Assembly (NCBI GenBank): GCA_949357655.1
Contig: CASHTG010000009.1
Span: 124,001 to 188,000 of the forward strand
Origin: Parascedosporium putredinis
Taxonomy: Eukaryota; Ascomycota; Sordariomycetes; Microascales; Microascaceae
DNA length: 64,000 nucleotides
Direction: 5' to 3'
The position numbers and the translations under genes are program-made. This document shows positions 24,026 through 36,884 of the stretch, one piece after another. Numbering within the stretch: position 1 is the stretch's first letter; every line of letters starts with the position of its first letter. Below the pieces are notes generated by a model, which did not search any database, was not told where the DNA came from, and worked only from the letters and a program-made list of their open reading frames with translations.

Positions 24026-25368
24026 ATGGCAGCCTTAAACAACGGGATATCAGATGGTACCGCATCCAACGGCCTAATCAATGGCCAGCCGCGTGTCCGT
24101 CTTCTCCCGCTTTCATATGACGGCCATAACTCAGAGGAATCGGCGAGGCAGCTCATTTACGCCATCTTGCCAGAATGGAATAGCCCAGATGCCAATGTCA
24201 AGTTCGTCAAGTGTACCGACGGTATCACCAACACGCTTCTCAAGGTGATAAATCAAGTTCCCGGTGTGTCCCCCGACGAAGTAGACCGGGACGCCGTCCT
24301 CCTCCGCGCCTACGGCCATGGTACCCACGTCATCATCGACCGCCAGCGCGAGGCAGAAAACCACGAACTTCTCATGGCTCACGGCCTGGCCCCGAACTCC
24401 TCGCCCGCTTTCAAAATGGTATGCTTTACCGCTATATTCGTGGAACTGTGACGAGTACAGAGGACCTCAGAAACCCCGACATCTACAGGCCTGTCGCCAG
24501 GAGGCTTGCCGAGTGGCATGCGACAATCCCCTGCATACCCTCGACTCCATCTCCTCACGCCAACGGGAGCGGAGAAAGTGAAGCTTCGAGAAGGCGCGCG
24601 TCCATCGACGGGGCCGCTCCCGGAAAGCCCGCACCTAACATGTGGACAGTAATGCAGAAGTGGATCTACGCGCTGCCAACCGAGACAGAGCAACAGCGCA
24701 AGCGACAGATCACGCTGCAGACAGAGCTTAACGAGCTCATAAAGAAGCTGAGCCAACGGCCTGGTCTGGGAGAGAACGGGGTAAGTTGTGTTTCCTTGAT
24801 GGCTTTGAGTTGTGTGGTAACTCTCTCTAATTTTCAACGTCTGACGGAAATAGCTTGTCTTTGCCCATTGCGATCTCTTGCATGGCAACATCATCATACA
24901 ACCCAAGGGGACATCTGAGCCCAAAACTACTGAAGGTAATATTGTCAGCTTCATCGATTATGAGTATGCCGCCCCCTCACCCGCCGCATTCGACATCGCA
25001 AACCACTTTGCCGAGTGGGCTGGTTTTGAGTGCAGATATGACCAGCTTCCCACCAAGTCAGAAAGACTCGACTTTATCCACCATTACATAGAATCCTACT
25101 TTTCGTTCACCAAGGATGCTTCCACGGAGATAGATCAGGAGGCTCAGAAACTAGCCGAAGAGGTTGACGTCTATCGAGGCATCCCGGGCTTCTATTGGGG
25201 TATCTGGGCTCTCATCCAGGCCGTCATATCTGAAATTGACTTTGACTACGCCAACTACGCCGAGCTACGCCTAGGGAATACTGGGCCTGGAAGGCCGAGG
25301 CAGACGGCACCCGTACATCCCAAGGATCTGAGATGCCCTTGCGTGAGAAGAGGTGGGCAGAGTCCTAG
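24026..25368 (+). CDS. Ethanolamine kinase (choline/ethanolamine kinase family)
   Basis: Catalyses ATP-dependent phosphorylation of ethanolamine, the first step of the CDP-ethanolamine route to phosphatidylethanolamine; cytosolic. Two exons, 24026-24780 and 24854-25368, give about 423 residues. The 73-nt intron has a GTAAGT donor and TAG acceptor. The N-lobe has KCTDGITNTLLKV (near residue 62) and LLRAYGHGTHVIIDR (near 92). The catalytic loop is AHCDLLHGNIII (near 256), with Asp as catalytic base and Asn as metal ligand. The second Brenner-type motif is SFIDYEYA (near 284). HCDLL in place of HNDLL fits ethanolamine rather than choline kinases. Two frame breaks fit single missing bases, in a C run at 24390-24393 and a G run at 25274-25276. 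Bridging the second gives EYWAWKAEADG and a stop at 25366-25368. The start ATG has a good AAAATGG context. Confidence 0.92.
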
Positions 25369-28300
25369 ACGCTTTCTTCAAAAACAGACGATAATGGAAG
25401 GAGGATGGCCGGAAAGTGACCAACCCCGACGGTGACACCGCGAGAGACGGCAACGATTTGTGTGGCTGCAAAGTTGCGGTCGTCACTTGAAGTCCGCCGC
25501 GAACCCCTCCCCTTAGTGAGGGCTCCCTTAGTATCTCCCCGCCCCGAGTTAGGGCGAGGGAGTTTGCGTGAGGTTGCCTTCCTCGTTCCTCCGCATACAC
25601 TCTAGACATTTTTCTTATCTCCGTTTCCTTTCACCATGTTCTTTTTATTCTCTTTCAGGGCATCTACACACAATGAGGACAAGAAACAAAACAACTTCTT
25701 GTAGATATGAGGCATTAGAACGGCGTTCTGAGGCATGTATTCAACATTCATGTGCTGGCAGGCAGAGGGATATCCCCTCCGTAAGGGTGAGCGACCGTTT
25801 ACTCTCGAGGCCTCAGCCGGGCATTTAACATGTTTACTTTTAATGGGTCTTTTTCCCCCATTCTTTTCTTATCCTACTCTGATCCTCCATTTCTTCCCTT
25901 CCCTTGTTCCCTTTTCTTACTTGTAAAGCGACAATGGAGAGGGACAGGAGGATCGTCTTCTTGTTAGTTAGCTATCCTTTGCCCTCTTGGCTCTCCCATC
26001 AGAAGCTCGGTATCTCCCCTGCTCTTCTTTCCTTTACACAAAAGAGAACCGAGAAATAGAAGGATGGTATAGGTAGCAAGATTATGAAAACTGAAAAAGC
26101 TTGTAACCCAAGTGTCTACACTATATCTTGCATAGAACACTTGCGTCCAATCTGCCACCACCCATGGCGAGGAAAAAGAAGGTAGGGAAAAAAACCAAAA
26201 ATAGGCGGTTTCCTCTCTCCCTTTAGCTCTTGAGCTTTAATAATGTCTCGCATTCATAGCCCCGTGCTTTACATGACCTCGGCGCGCCGCCGGAAGGCGT
26301 TTTTAAGGACGGGTCGACGTTGAAAAGGTGGAAATCTTGTGGCTTGCCGTCAAGAGAGCCAGCCAACCCCACCTCTCGCTTACCAGAGACGAACACTTCC
26401 CTCTCTGACGCGCGAACTATTCGTTTATGGGGCCGGAGGGAAGTGGGTAAAGAGGCGCAGCTGGCGCCGTTACGGTTGAGGAATGCTTCCAGAGAGGGGA
26501 GGATGGGTCATGTCATGCTGAAGCACAAAGGGAGGGGGAAGATTGAGGCTGAAAAAAAAAAGGAAAAAAAGGATGATTAGCAGTCGCCGCCAGAAGTGTT
26601 CGGCGCATCGTGCTGCAGGAGGAGAGGGCGTCAAGTGTACGGCATAGAAAGAGATGCGACAATGCATTCCCAGCTAGATGAATCGGGAGGGGGCTGGATC
26701 ATTGCGAGGAGTAGCATAATGATGTACGCCTGGCGAAGCGCGCGCGACGTCCGACACTCGTCGTCAGACGTGGCCTGGCTAGCCTCTGCATCCTTTTCCT
26801 GCCCTTGCGCCCCCAAGGTCCCGAGACGACCCGTCAACGCTGTGTCTCGATCTGGGTGCGCTTCAGCTCGTCTTTGGGAGCGCATCGACCTGGCCACCCC
26901 ACCCCTCACCAACGCCTTCGCTCACCTTGCTCTCTCGGGCGAGTGCCCTTGAGATTCGTGATGGTTCCCGTATCGCGACGCTTGAGCCTTATGAGCTGGT
27001 TAAAAGATATATATCTCTCGTGTTTGCTACGCTTGACGGTTCGATTCGGCCTCGTTTTCGTCGTGTTCGTCCGACTCCCCGTTGCCCTTATCTTGTTCTC
27101 CACTTCTCTCTCAGCTCTCGCGACCACCCTCCCGCCGTCCTCATCGACCCCCAGCTCGCTCAGCAAACGTCTTTGCCTGCCCCGAAGGAGGCGGACGACC
27201 CATGGACCCTAAGCCAAGACCTCCGCAGTGTAGGAAACGAGTTGGTTCCCCCTTGCCTTTCAGCGTCCCGCCCTCTGGGCCCCGCCAACAGGGGAATTGT
27301 TGGGAATTGAACGACATCAAGTGGCTTGCATGGGGGTACCGAGTCGGTTGTTAATATCAAAAACCGAGAGGTAGGGTTAGTTCGACGTCCATAGGCATAC
27401 AGCATACAACATAGTGTCGGCTAGTGTGAAAATAATGGAGAAAGACAAGAAAGACAAGAAAAAAAGAAAGAAGAAAAAAAAAAAGAAAGAGGGGCGGCGC
27501 CGCCCATCCCCTCCCCCAGCTCTCGCAAATACGCGGCGCAGACCCAAGGCGGGCTCAGCAACGGCGCCTTGCGCGGATCCCTGCTGAACGACAAGAGCTT
27601 GCTCATCATCTTTGCTCGGGCATCGGCCTTACCCTGCCCCGTGCTCCTCAAGCTTGATGATCAAAAGACCATGCACTTGCACTAGATCAGACGAAGCTTT
27701 GGGAGGAGGGTCGAGAGCTTCGGACATTCTCGAGAGGAGGGGCATGGGGAAGGGGCTTTCTCATTTTCTTTTCAGCTCAAGACCCTCGGGCACCCAGGTC
27801 AAGTTGTATCACCTAATATCGCGAATGATAGAAGCGCTCATTGCTGGCAATCGCGAGCTGCTGTGAATGCGCGCAAATCAGTAGCTCAGGCAGGGATATA
27901 TGCTTGTGTTCGCTGCCTCGCGGCACGGTCAAGTGTTCGAGATGGATAGAAGCCCTTTCTCGGGGCTCAAAGCTCTCTGTGTGGATTGAAGGTTTTGGCG
28001 CATGAAGGAACCAAAAAGGAAGATGCACTAATAATGCAGCATCTCTACATTACGCAGGACATCTCCCGAGCATAGCTGTGGTGTGGCGCCTCTGAACAAA
28101 TCCAAATCGAGGCCCCTCTCCCCTTGCCCCCAGATAGAGAGAGAAAAAGAAAAAGAAAAAGAAAAAAAGAAAGGAGAGGGGCAACCAACGGGCAGGGTCA
28201 ATGGCTTGCCAGCCTGGCCATGGTGGGGTTTCGGTGGACAACTGGTGTAGTGCCGTGCAGTGCAGGGTGTAATCAGCGCTTGGGAGAAGCACGATTCCAG

Positions 28301-30221
28301 AGAGGGAAGCCCACCCCCAAAGAGGAAAAGGACTCATTGCGCTGGCAGTGCTGATGCTCTCCATAGGGCTTGGTCGCACCCCCACAGCTCCCCTTGGCTA
28401 TTTTGCTTCCAATTTTAGTCACACCTAGTTGTTTCAGTCTCATGTTTTCATTTTGTTTTCTTTGCCCACCCCCTCTTTCGTCCGCATTTGCTTTTTCCAG
28501 GTGCAAGGCCCTTCTTCAGGGATCTGTTTCATATCTGCTCAAGACAGGTTAGCAGAGAACGGAGGCTTTTTTGGGGTTTTAATTCTACTCCTTTGTGGAG
28601 AGGGGAGAGGGTAGGGGTAAGGGGAGGGGTACGATTGACGAATTGGAGCTTGTGGCTCCGAATGATTCTGGGGCAAGGGCCACTCAATCGCTACTCTTTT
28701 TCTTTTGCTTGGGACACCGCTCATCCACTGCGGATTACCCTTGCACGATCGAGATGCTGGGGAGGATGCTCTCCAAAAGGGCGGACCAGTGCGGGAAGCC
28801 CGGCTTATCGGTTTGTTGATCAACGACAAGCACAAGTAATTTTGCCAGCGGCTGGCCGGTGTGCTGCCCTTCGCTGCCTGCACCTAGCGTGCACTAGATA
28901 TCGAAGCAGGGGCCAGAGCCTTGGGGCTAGGCTCAACTGGCGGAGTTGGAAGGACCTGAATGCAGACGAGATGCAGACTACTGTACGTCCCTTCCTCCTC
29001 GGTTAGGCAAGTGAAGCCAGCACCAGGCAGGCCACCGCTTACTTCCCGACTTTGTATTGTCGGAACGGGGCGAAAACGCCCATTAACAAGCATATACGGG
29101 TATAATACGCGCCTCTGGAGACCGGTCCTGTGGTTTAAACTAGAAGAAGAAGGGGATGGGCAACAAAGTGAACAAAGGGAGTTCAAAGGTAGAAAGTGGC
29201 TATTAGTTACCACTCTAGAGTTCCGGCGCGGAGGATCCACTGAGCAGACAGACGGACGGTGGCGCATTTGCATAATATCGTAGAAACCGCCCGTTATCAG
29301 ATCAATGTTCCCAACTTCTCCTCATGGCAGCACCAGGGGGCGCCCGTGTGTTTAGCGGGAATGCAGTATTACAAGTACATCAATAAAAATCCGTGAGAGC
29401 AAATACCTGGTTGAGCCCCAGCATCCCTTGGGGAGTGAGCAGCAAGAGGTCATGAGAACTTGCAACGGAAGCATTATTCCTGGTTCTTGCCGCGTCCATA
29501 GATAATAGGCCGATAGCATCAGAAAGGGGGTGGTGCCCAAGCTTGCATCGACGCACTCCAGGCCAAAGGGCGTGGGGTTGACCAACCCCTCAGAAGGAAC
29601 AAGAAGCTGACCACCACAAAGGACGGGGAAGGTGATATAAACATGATTACTTGTCACCCCCAACAACGGCTTCAAGAAGGCGCGAGCATTCGAGCAGGGG
29701 CGGATGGGCGGCGTACAGTTTAGCCGCTTCGTCTGTCGAGAATGGATAACGGAAAGTGAGGGGATGAAGGTCCTTCTCTTCCGCCTTTATTCGCTTCCCG
29801 TTGGCGACAATAATGTGAAGAATTTCGTCACCAGCCGGGGTAACTAACCGGACCTGGGATCAATGACATTGATGCAACCGAGTTTCTGTCACATCGGGTC
29901 ATGTTGCGGGTTTTCTGGTCAGGGTAGTTGATATTAAGGGTAAAACGCGGCGTGCGCCAAGGTTGCCACCAGCCGTCCACACTCCTCTCCCACGCATGTA
30001 CATTGTGCTTCGCGCACGTGCTGGTCTGGGATGCTGGGGACAATTGTCAGCCTGCACCACCCGCTAAATTAGCCCGTTGCCAGAGAGTGGAGGCGAGTCG
30101 CGTCTCCCGGGGAGGGCGGAGCGAAGGCGTCGAGTTTACACGCTTGTGGACATGTCAAGGGTGAGCTAGGAAATAAGGACCGGGGAAGGTCGGGCTTCCT
30201 TCGGGGCCCACGTTGGCTCCG

Positions 30222-30290
30222 GAAAAGAAAAGAAAAGAAAAGAAAAGAAAAGAAAAGAAAAGAAAAGAAAAGAAAAGAAAAGAAAAGAAA
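30222..30290. repeat. (AAAAG)n microsatellite, about 14 copies
   Basis: About 69 bases of near-perfect AAAAG pentamer repeat lie on the plus strand, followed by degenerate A/G sequence to about 30310. It is non-coding. The copy number may be inaccurate. Confidence 0.95.
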
Positions 30291-33200
30291 GCAAGAAAGA
30301 AAGGGAAAGAAAGGGCAAAAGGGCAAGGGGCAACAATTTCATGCAAAGAAGGGGAAAATGTATACACTAGTTAGCAGCATCATCGCCACGCGCTCACCAC
30401 TTCCTCCACGTGCCATTATCGAGGCAGCACAAATTGACGCGGGTGGGTGAGATGCGGTGTTAACGAGAGAAAAAGTTCAAGATCACCTTGACCACGCCAG
30501 CCGACAGTAGGGTTTACTGGAAATGGTTATTGTTTCCATCAAGACCCGGATTGTAGTGGGGGCTAACGCGCGATCTGCGCTACACCACACTGGTCTTGAA
30601 TGCCGATTGGTAGATGTTCGAGGTTCTTGAGCGGACCAAAGAACTACGAGAATGAGGGTGACAAGAAAATAAAACTACAGATGAGCTCTAGAAGTTTTTT
30701 CTTTCTTCTTTTTCTTTTTCTCTGTCTGGCACCCTATTCCTAATATAAGGGGGATAGCAAAGCCCGGCGGAAGAGCAAGACAATCTCTAGCAAGGGGAGT
30801 GCGGGCAAAGGGCGGTCGATGTGATGGCGGCGGCATCGAGCAAGCTGCTCCTATCTTCAGTTAGAGTGAGAGTGTTTCTTCTGAGGCCTTCCCGGTCCGG
30901 GCCCTGCCAGTCGCAGAGAGGGGCAAGAGGGGCTTTAGCCATGAGGGGCGGGTTAGAGTTGGGAACAAGCTGGTGAGAAGGGTGGAGAAGCATGCGCGAC
31001 AGAGCCTCTAGAGGGTGTCACGAGCGAGGGCACGTCAAGCTGTCTCATCCAATGATTAAGTTCGCTGGACGATGTCGAGATTCGATCGGCCTTAGAGCTG
31101 ACTCAAGGTTGGTTGATTGAGGCGAGATGGGGGTTGACGACTTGTGGACGCGCCATGCGGACCCGACATGGGGGTTGAGTGTTGTCAACTGGAAAGCATA
31201 CTCTGTACGAAGTAGTATAATATCTCAGCCCGGTGGAGGTGATGCAAAGCAAAGTTTCTGGGGACTGGAAGAATACCTACACTACCTGTTCCAGATTGAT
31301 GCCGACTTGTAGTTTGTAATAAGCCTGGTCGGTGACAGGGAAGAGATGACGAGGCGCCTCTAGCAGAATCGCAAGCGATGTCTCTCGCTGTCGCCTGTGA
31401 CTGGTGAGAACATGGGGAAGCTTTCATGTCGCTCCTACCCTACTGCGTCGATGTTGCATTCAGCAGGTATCCTTTCTTGGAGGCTCTTGCCTCCTCTCTG
31501 ACATTGTTTACGGATACATGTCTAGTACTTGAGGCAGCCTTCCTCGTATACCTGCTGCTTGTACCGCCCGCCGGTGGGAAGGCGACTTTCGCGTACATGG
31601 CCACTTGCGTCGTGGTGCTCCGATCTCCTCCGTGCATCCGATATTAGTTTCCCAGACTGATAGGATTAGAGGGGAGCAGAGGCTCTGCGAGGGAATCGCG
31701 CCTCGTTCGGGACGCGACTTTTGACTGGCCCTTCTTTGCCTGGCCTTTGACGGAAGATACCACTGTCCGGGGTACCTGGTTGTCGGCGGTTCGCCAATGG
31801 AGCGCTCACGATGGCCTGATGACGAGAATCTTTGGTCCTGCTGGGAGCAGGGTAGCATTTTGCAACAATCGATTCCATTCCGTGTCTGTGTTGATGCCTG
31901 GCCCGGCTCCAGCTCGCACGCTAGGCTGGAAGAGGGAAACGATCCAGAGGGAGGCGGACGAATCGACGACAACCATCTTCCTCCCCCAAGTCACGAGCAA
32001 ACAAGCACCTGGAAGCATGTCCCGGATTCCCTCAAGTTCAAGCTACCGGTGGGCCACAGGGCACACGCGATGGAGTGGGAGGGCTGCACTGGGATGCAGA
32101 GTGGGCAGAGTGCCGACATGCCATCGTCAGCTTGAGAACGCAAGTGACGGACGGGGCTCGAAAGCGGAGTGCTTCGGACCAGTCAATCTCGAGGCTCGGG
32201 ATTCAGCGCAATAATAATGCCGAGCTGTGGAAGAAGCATGAAAACCGGGGAGGTTTGGCTGGGGTACCCAACTCCTGCAGGAGCAGAACCCTCTTTTTTC
32301 TTCTCTTTTTTTTTATTCTCCCTCTTCTTTTGTTCTTCTTTTCCCTTTTTATTGATTATTTGGCATTTGGCTTTCACTTGTCAAGCATCCCTAGTTGAAA
32401 GTGTAGCGCATACGACGTGTGTAGGCTAACGGAGGTGTGCCCAATGTACCATGACTGGTCGTCGACATTAAAAAAGCCTTTAACGGCGCCCCGTCTCGTG
32501 GCTGACATCCTCCCCGCTTGCTAGCTCGAGCAAGCTCGCCTCTCGTACATGTAGGTGGATGAAGAGAAGAGGATCGAAAAAAGAAAAGAAAGGCGTAAAA
32601 GAAGCAAAGGGAAGGTCGGCCATCGACGATGTAAGGCTTCTCGAAATTTCCCTCCTCCTCGTTAGGAACAATCTAGCCCACCTACCCTCTCCGCCTGGCA
32701 ACAACACACGCTTGGTATATACCAAAAGAAGCTCTCTCAACACGTTGTTTCCGGCCCCCTCCCATTCCCTCTTTTAACCCGAAAATCCGGGCCATAGGAG
32801 AGGAGGGTCGGATGGGTGGCATGTTGATTGCTTGGAGAGAGCCTCCCGTAAAAGTAAACGTACACTAGACAGCCACTAAGACTCATGCTCGGCAGTTTAG
32901 CTCACGGGATACGAACCTCTTGTTCGGAGAGATGATGATACCTTCAGGGAAAGTCTTTGATCGATCTTTGAGGGCACCGCCGTCATTCCCACCTACTCGG
33001 ACCACCCCCAGGCCCAGCTCTCTCTATCATTGCTTGGCTGTTGAGGCAACTTTTTTCTCTGTCTGGGGCTCTGCGTCTTTTGCAGGAAGTTGCAAGTCAT
33101 GGTTAAACCGGCGTGGAATTGGAGTAATACAAGTAAAGAGTACAAATATCTCGCTCGAGCCTGAGAACGCGAGGCTCCACCCCAAGAGAGGCTGCCCCAT

Positions 33201-35232
33201 GGAGCAGTCTAGACCCGAGCAGCTTGGACGGATCAAGAGGTGATTGGCCAAAACGCCCTTGCTCTCCCGTCCAAGTACTGGCTACCTTGGGTCCAATCTG
33301 ACCTCGAAGTCATTGATGGAAGCCCGCGCAGGCATTGTGAATCTTGAATAGAGCACAGCCGAAGCCGTCGTGGCCGGGATGGCTTGCGCACAAACAAAAT
33401 CCCAACCGACCTTTGACCTCATCTAAAACTTATATTGTCCACGGCAGGGAAAGCTCGTCGAGCTGGATTGTTTTTCCTCCTCCATGGCCCGAATCGGAAA
33501 TCAAATCCTCATGCTTAATCCCCTCTCTAATTGTGTTCTTTTTGTTTTCTGGTTTGCGAGAGCCCTCTTGTTTTCCTTTTCCTCCCCTTCCTCGTCAAGC
33601 ATACATTTTCGCCAACTCGCTAAACCCGCAGGACAAGGTTTTTCCACTGTTCATTATTACTCGAGTGGATAATGAGAATGTCGGCACGGCTGAAAAAGGA
33701 TGGATGATAATAATTCATGGTGATCGTAGTTGTGGATGGGGCCGCTTGCGGATGCAAAGGACTGATGCAGCTTCGTGGGGCCCATAAAAAACTAGGCAGG
33801 AGCTAAAATGGAAAATCGAAGGTTCTTGAGTTTGGTCAACCCCTGGGATGGGGGCATACAGCTCCCACGGCGGTTTTTTGGTTGGTTTTTAGTCTTGGGC
33901 TCTCCCACTGAGATCTGATGGGGCCCTTTTCTCAAACAATAATCCCGCGGCCCACATATTTGGTACCGCGTTCGTTCAGTTTGAGGTTGGGCGTGGACGT
34001 TTGGGGAATGGGGACCGGCGAAACGAGTGTCATCGGTGGGGTTCCAGATAACTGGGCGGGCTACTGGGGCTGTGCTGATCTCGCGGTCTCGACTACAAAC
34101 GCCGACCAGCGACTTGGTGTTCGACGCCGCTCTCGCTACATTGGATGTACTCTATGATGTCTATTACGTGCCGGGTCCCAAACAGCGCACACCAATACAC
34201 ACCAAGCATATTCATTCCACGTAGGCGCGGGATAGTAGGACCGGCCCTTTGGGCGGACTACACTAGCTTGCAACCCCCTTCCCCTTGATGGGAGATGGAG
34301 GACATTGGCTCCCGACGTGAAATCAAATTGACTGCTACGCGACCCACGGATGCATTACAAGCAAATTCTAACATGCCTTATCCTCGGACAGTACTCTGAT
34401 ATGGGAAAGCACGGTGCCACATAGGCATATTACTCATATTACACGCTCCAGCCCTGTCCACGAGCTGGCCTCATCGACTTGACCGCTGGTGGGCACAGTG
34501 TCGGTCTGGGATGGGCAGGAACCCTTGTCTGATTGCAACAGCGGACTTTCGATGAAGGAAGCAAGGCATCAAAAGATCGCGGGAAGGAGGTACTTGGTGA
34601 CCACTCCCCCTGAGCGAAGAGAAGGCTTGGGACGTGTGGTATACACGACCTAATATACATTCCATGGCGGTGGAGAGGTATTGACTGGACCTGGTATCCT
34701 CGTTCTTACTTCGGCCTCTGAGATTGCTGTACCATGGATGCAGTCATGGAGCTTTTGCTGATGCCTCCATTGTGCCATTTCCCAGGCGGCCGTCGTGAGA
34801 TCAGGAAAGCACAGTACGCGCTCCGAGGGTTGCACGTGCGAGCTCTCATCGATCCACTTTTAAAGTGAAGCGTAATTAAGATAATAGCGCTGAGGTCGCA
34901 TCAATCTTTTTTCTCTCTTTCTTTCTCGAGGCTGGTGTGGTGCTTGAGTACTACTCCAATCGTCATTCAAGTGTGCCTCTTTCTCCCCAGCACGCTCGGC
35001 GAGTGTATCCCTCGGGCTTTCAGCGCGCCGGGAGCAGAACTTACCATTGTGTATATATCACACAGCTGGCTTTGCTGCTTTCGAGGAGATGTTTGAACGA
35101 AGTCACCCTATGCTAGGCCGTCTACCGCGTCCACCGCGCCCCTTCCCATCTCTCTGCCCGGCCACCCATGTGTAGAGGCGAAATCAACCCCACAGGCTCG
35201 AATAAGAATTTGAACAGCGCTGGGGTGGTAAG

Positions 35233-35256
35233 CAGAGAGAGAGAGAGAGAGAGAGA
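35233..35256. repeat. (GA)n microsatellite, about 11-12 copies
   Basis: An uninterrupted GA dinucleotide run lies in non-coding DNA. It makes the overlapping ORFs on both strands (Arg/Glu and Ser/Leu alternations) look artificial. Confidence 0.9.
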
Positions 35257-36359
35257 CCGAATGGCGATAGTAACTGTGACTTCCAGGGCACGCAAGTGTT
35301 GCACCAATAATACTATTCCCCGTGCTATACAAGACAGAAGGAACCTGCACAGTGTAATGCCGGGTTCGTTAAGAAGCCGGGACTTTCACCAAGCTGGAAT
35401 TGTGCTAGGTATCGCTTTGCACCACATCCTAGGCATGTTGGACATTGATCCCAGAGTTTCTTCCCCCGGGTCCCCATTGCCATGGAGCCAGGCGGTTCCA
35501 CGTTGTAGCCCCCTTGGGGCTAGTGTACTCGACCTCCATGTCAAACCCATCAGGCCGTAGCCAAGCCCCACCTGCTCAATTTTCAACCCCTTGTCCTGGC
35601 TGCTCACGTCCAATGGCTCATTTACTCACCCGGCGCCAGTTTTAATGCTACACGGGGCTGCCACTTGTACCACGACTTCCGGATGACAGCTCGTACTCCC
35701 GGTAGACTCTGAAGGCGTCGAGAGAGGGGCCCTCTCAGGCCTCTCTCCCTGAAGTTCAGAAAGCTTTTGTAGGCTTCGTGGGTAATTCCCGACCCAACTT
35801 TTATCAGTAGAGTTGTTGATCGTACTCGTACCCCCTCCCCCGTTACTTTGGCCATCAGGGGAAAGCGCGAGTTCACTTCCCAATGTGTGGAGGGTACAAT
35901 CGGCCGAGGAAGGTACCACACGCCCTGGTCTAAAGAAAGAACAACCGGGGAGTAGTGAGAAAGAAGAAAAAAAAAAAGAAAAGGGAAAAAAGGGAAAAAT
36001 AAATATAATTGGGCCTGTTCGAGGGGTATACGGACTACGGCTTCCAGCCAAAGAGACCTCAGGAGGAGATTGCCGCAGGGACTAGAAGAAAGAGACCAAA
36101 GAAAAGCCGGCCGTTGTGTTTTCCCAACCCGAGCTCTTCAACCTCCATAGCTCCCTCATTCGAAGCTGTCGCCAGGTTCGATCTCTTGGAGTGATCGGGA
36201 TCTCTGCGAACTTTGGCAAAGCATCCCTTCACGAGCAGACAGCATCACTTGAGACGAACGCAAAGATTTTTTGGACAGCGGAAACACTGAGCGATGAGAT
36301 CCTCCCAACCGTCAGCATTTGGTCGCGTATAGAATCGGAGAGCTTGCTCTTCACCTCCA

Positions 36360-36884
36360 CTCATTTTTATCTTATTTTCTTTTTTGGAATACCCTTTTGG
36401 CTTTCTTTGCTCTTTTCTTCTTCTATTCTTCTTCTTCTTTCCCCTTTGATTTTCTTTCTCACCCCCACGAGTTCTTTTTCGCGGCGGAGCGTTTCGGGAG
36501 GGCTGATAGGAATCCAAAGGACCTCGATACCCCGAGCACCAAACTGTCGCCTCTCGCTTGCTCTCCTTCTTTCGGCGTTCTCCTCATTTAGTTGACGAGA
36601 CACAGCGCGGCTCATCGACGGATAGGACTGGAAGACTTGCGTGCGCGAGGCCTGAATCGGATTCGAACGGATCGGTTTTGTCGTGACCATTCTTTCATAT
36701 TGAAGATATTCGCCGACTTGTTCTGCGCCGTGCACGCCGCCGTCCCCCGTCTTCGAACGACACGACGTCCCACCAGCAGTGGCTTGTATTGTCATGACAG
36801 CAACAACAACTAGGTTTTCTGATCTTCACGACGAGCGAAAGGGCCCACGACACGACGTCCCAGTCAGTGATAGCCGAACTGGGC
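36360..36884 (+). promoter_or_regulatory. T/C-rich promoter and leader of the zinc-finger gene
   Basis: A strongly T/C-rich plus-strand block (about 36360-36480, dominated by TTCTT and CTTTT) precedes the zinc-finger start codon by about 0.4 kb. This matches the sense-strand pyrimidine pattern seen upstream of other genes here. No TATA box is evident. Confidence 0.4.

Larger units (their letters stand above)
25369..36359. other. 11 kb gene desert
   Basis: No ORF in this stretch has a recognisable motif or splices into a plausible protein, on either strand. Plus-strand frames at 26927-27310 and 31747-32214 are the longest with even composition, but I cannot link them to a family. A/G-rich stretches on plus (near 26550-26575, 27440-27500, 28138-28175, 30222-30310) and T/C-rich stretches (near 30695-30725, 32280-32360) recur. 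Next to recognised genes such tracts mark UTRs and promoters. Non-coding transcripts or fast-evolving small genes could be here, but I cannot support any. Confidence 0.5.

Noticed and set aside
29352..29675. 107-codon minus ORF with hydrophobic stretches
   Set aside because: Could pass as a membrane peptide, but there is no supporting splice structure or known motif.
30222..30310. (AAAAG)n as a CRISPR-like or structured repeat
   Set aside because: It is a simple pentamer microsatellite without spacers.
31747..32214. 155-codon plus ORF in the gene desert
   Set aside because: No recognisable motif and a competing ORF in another frame over the same bases. Not enough to call a gene.
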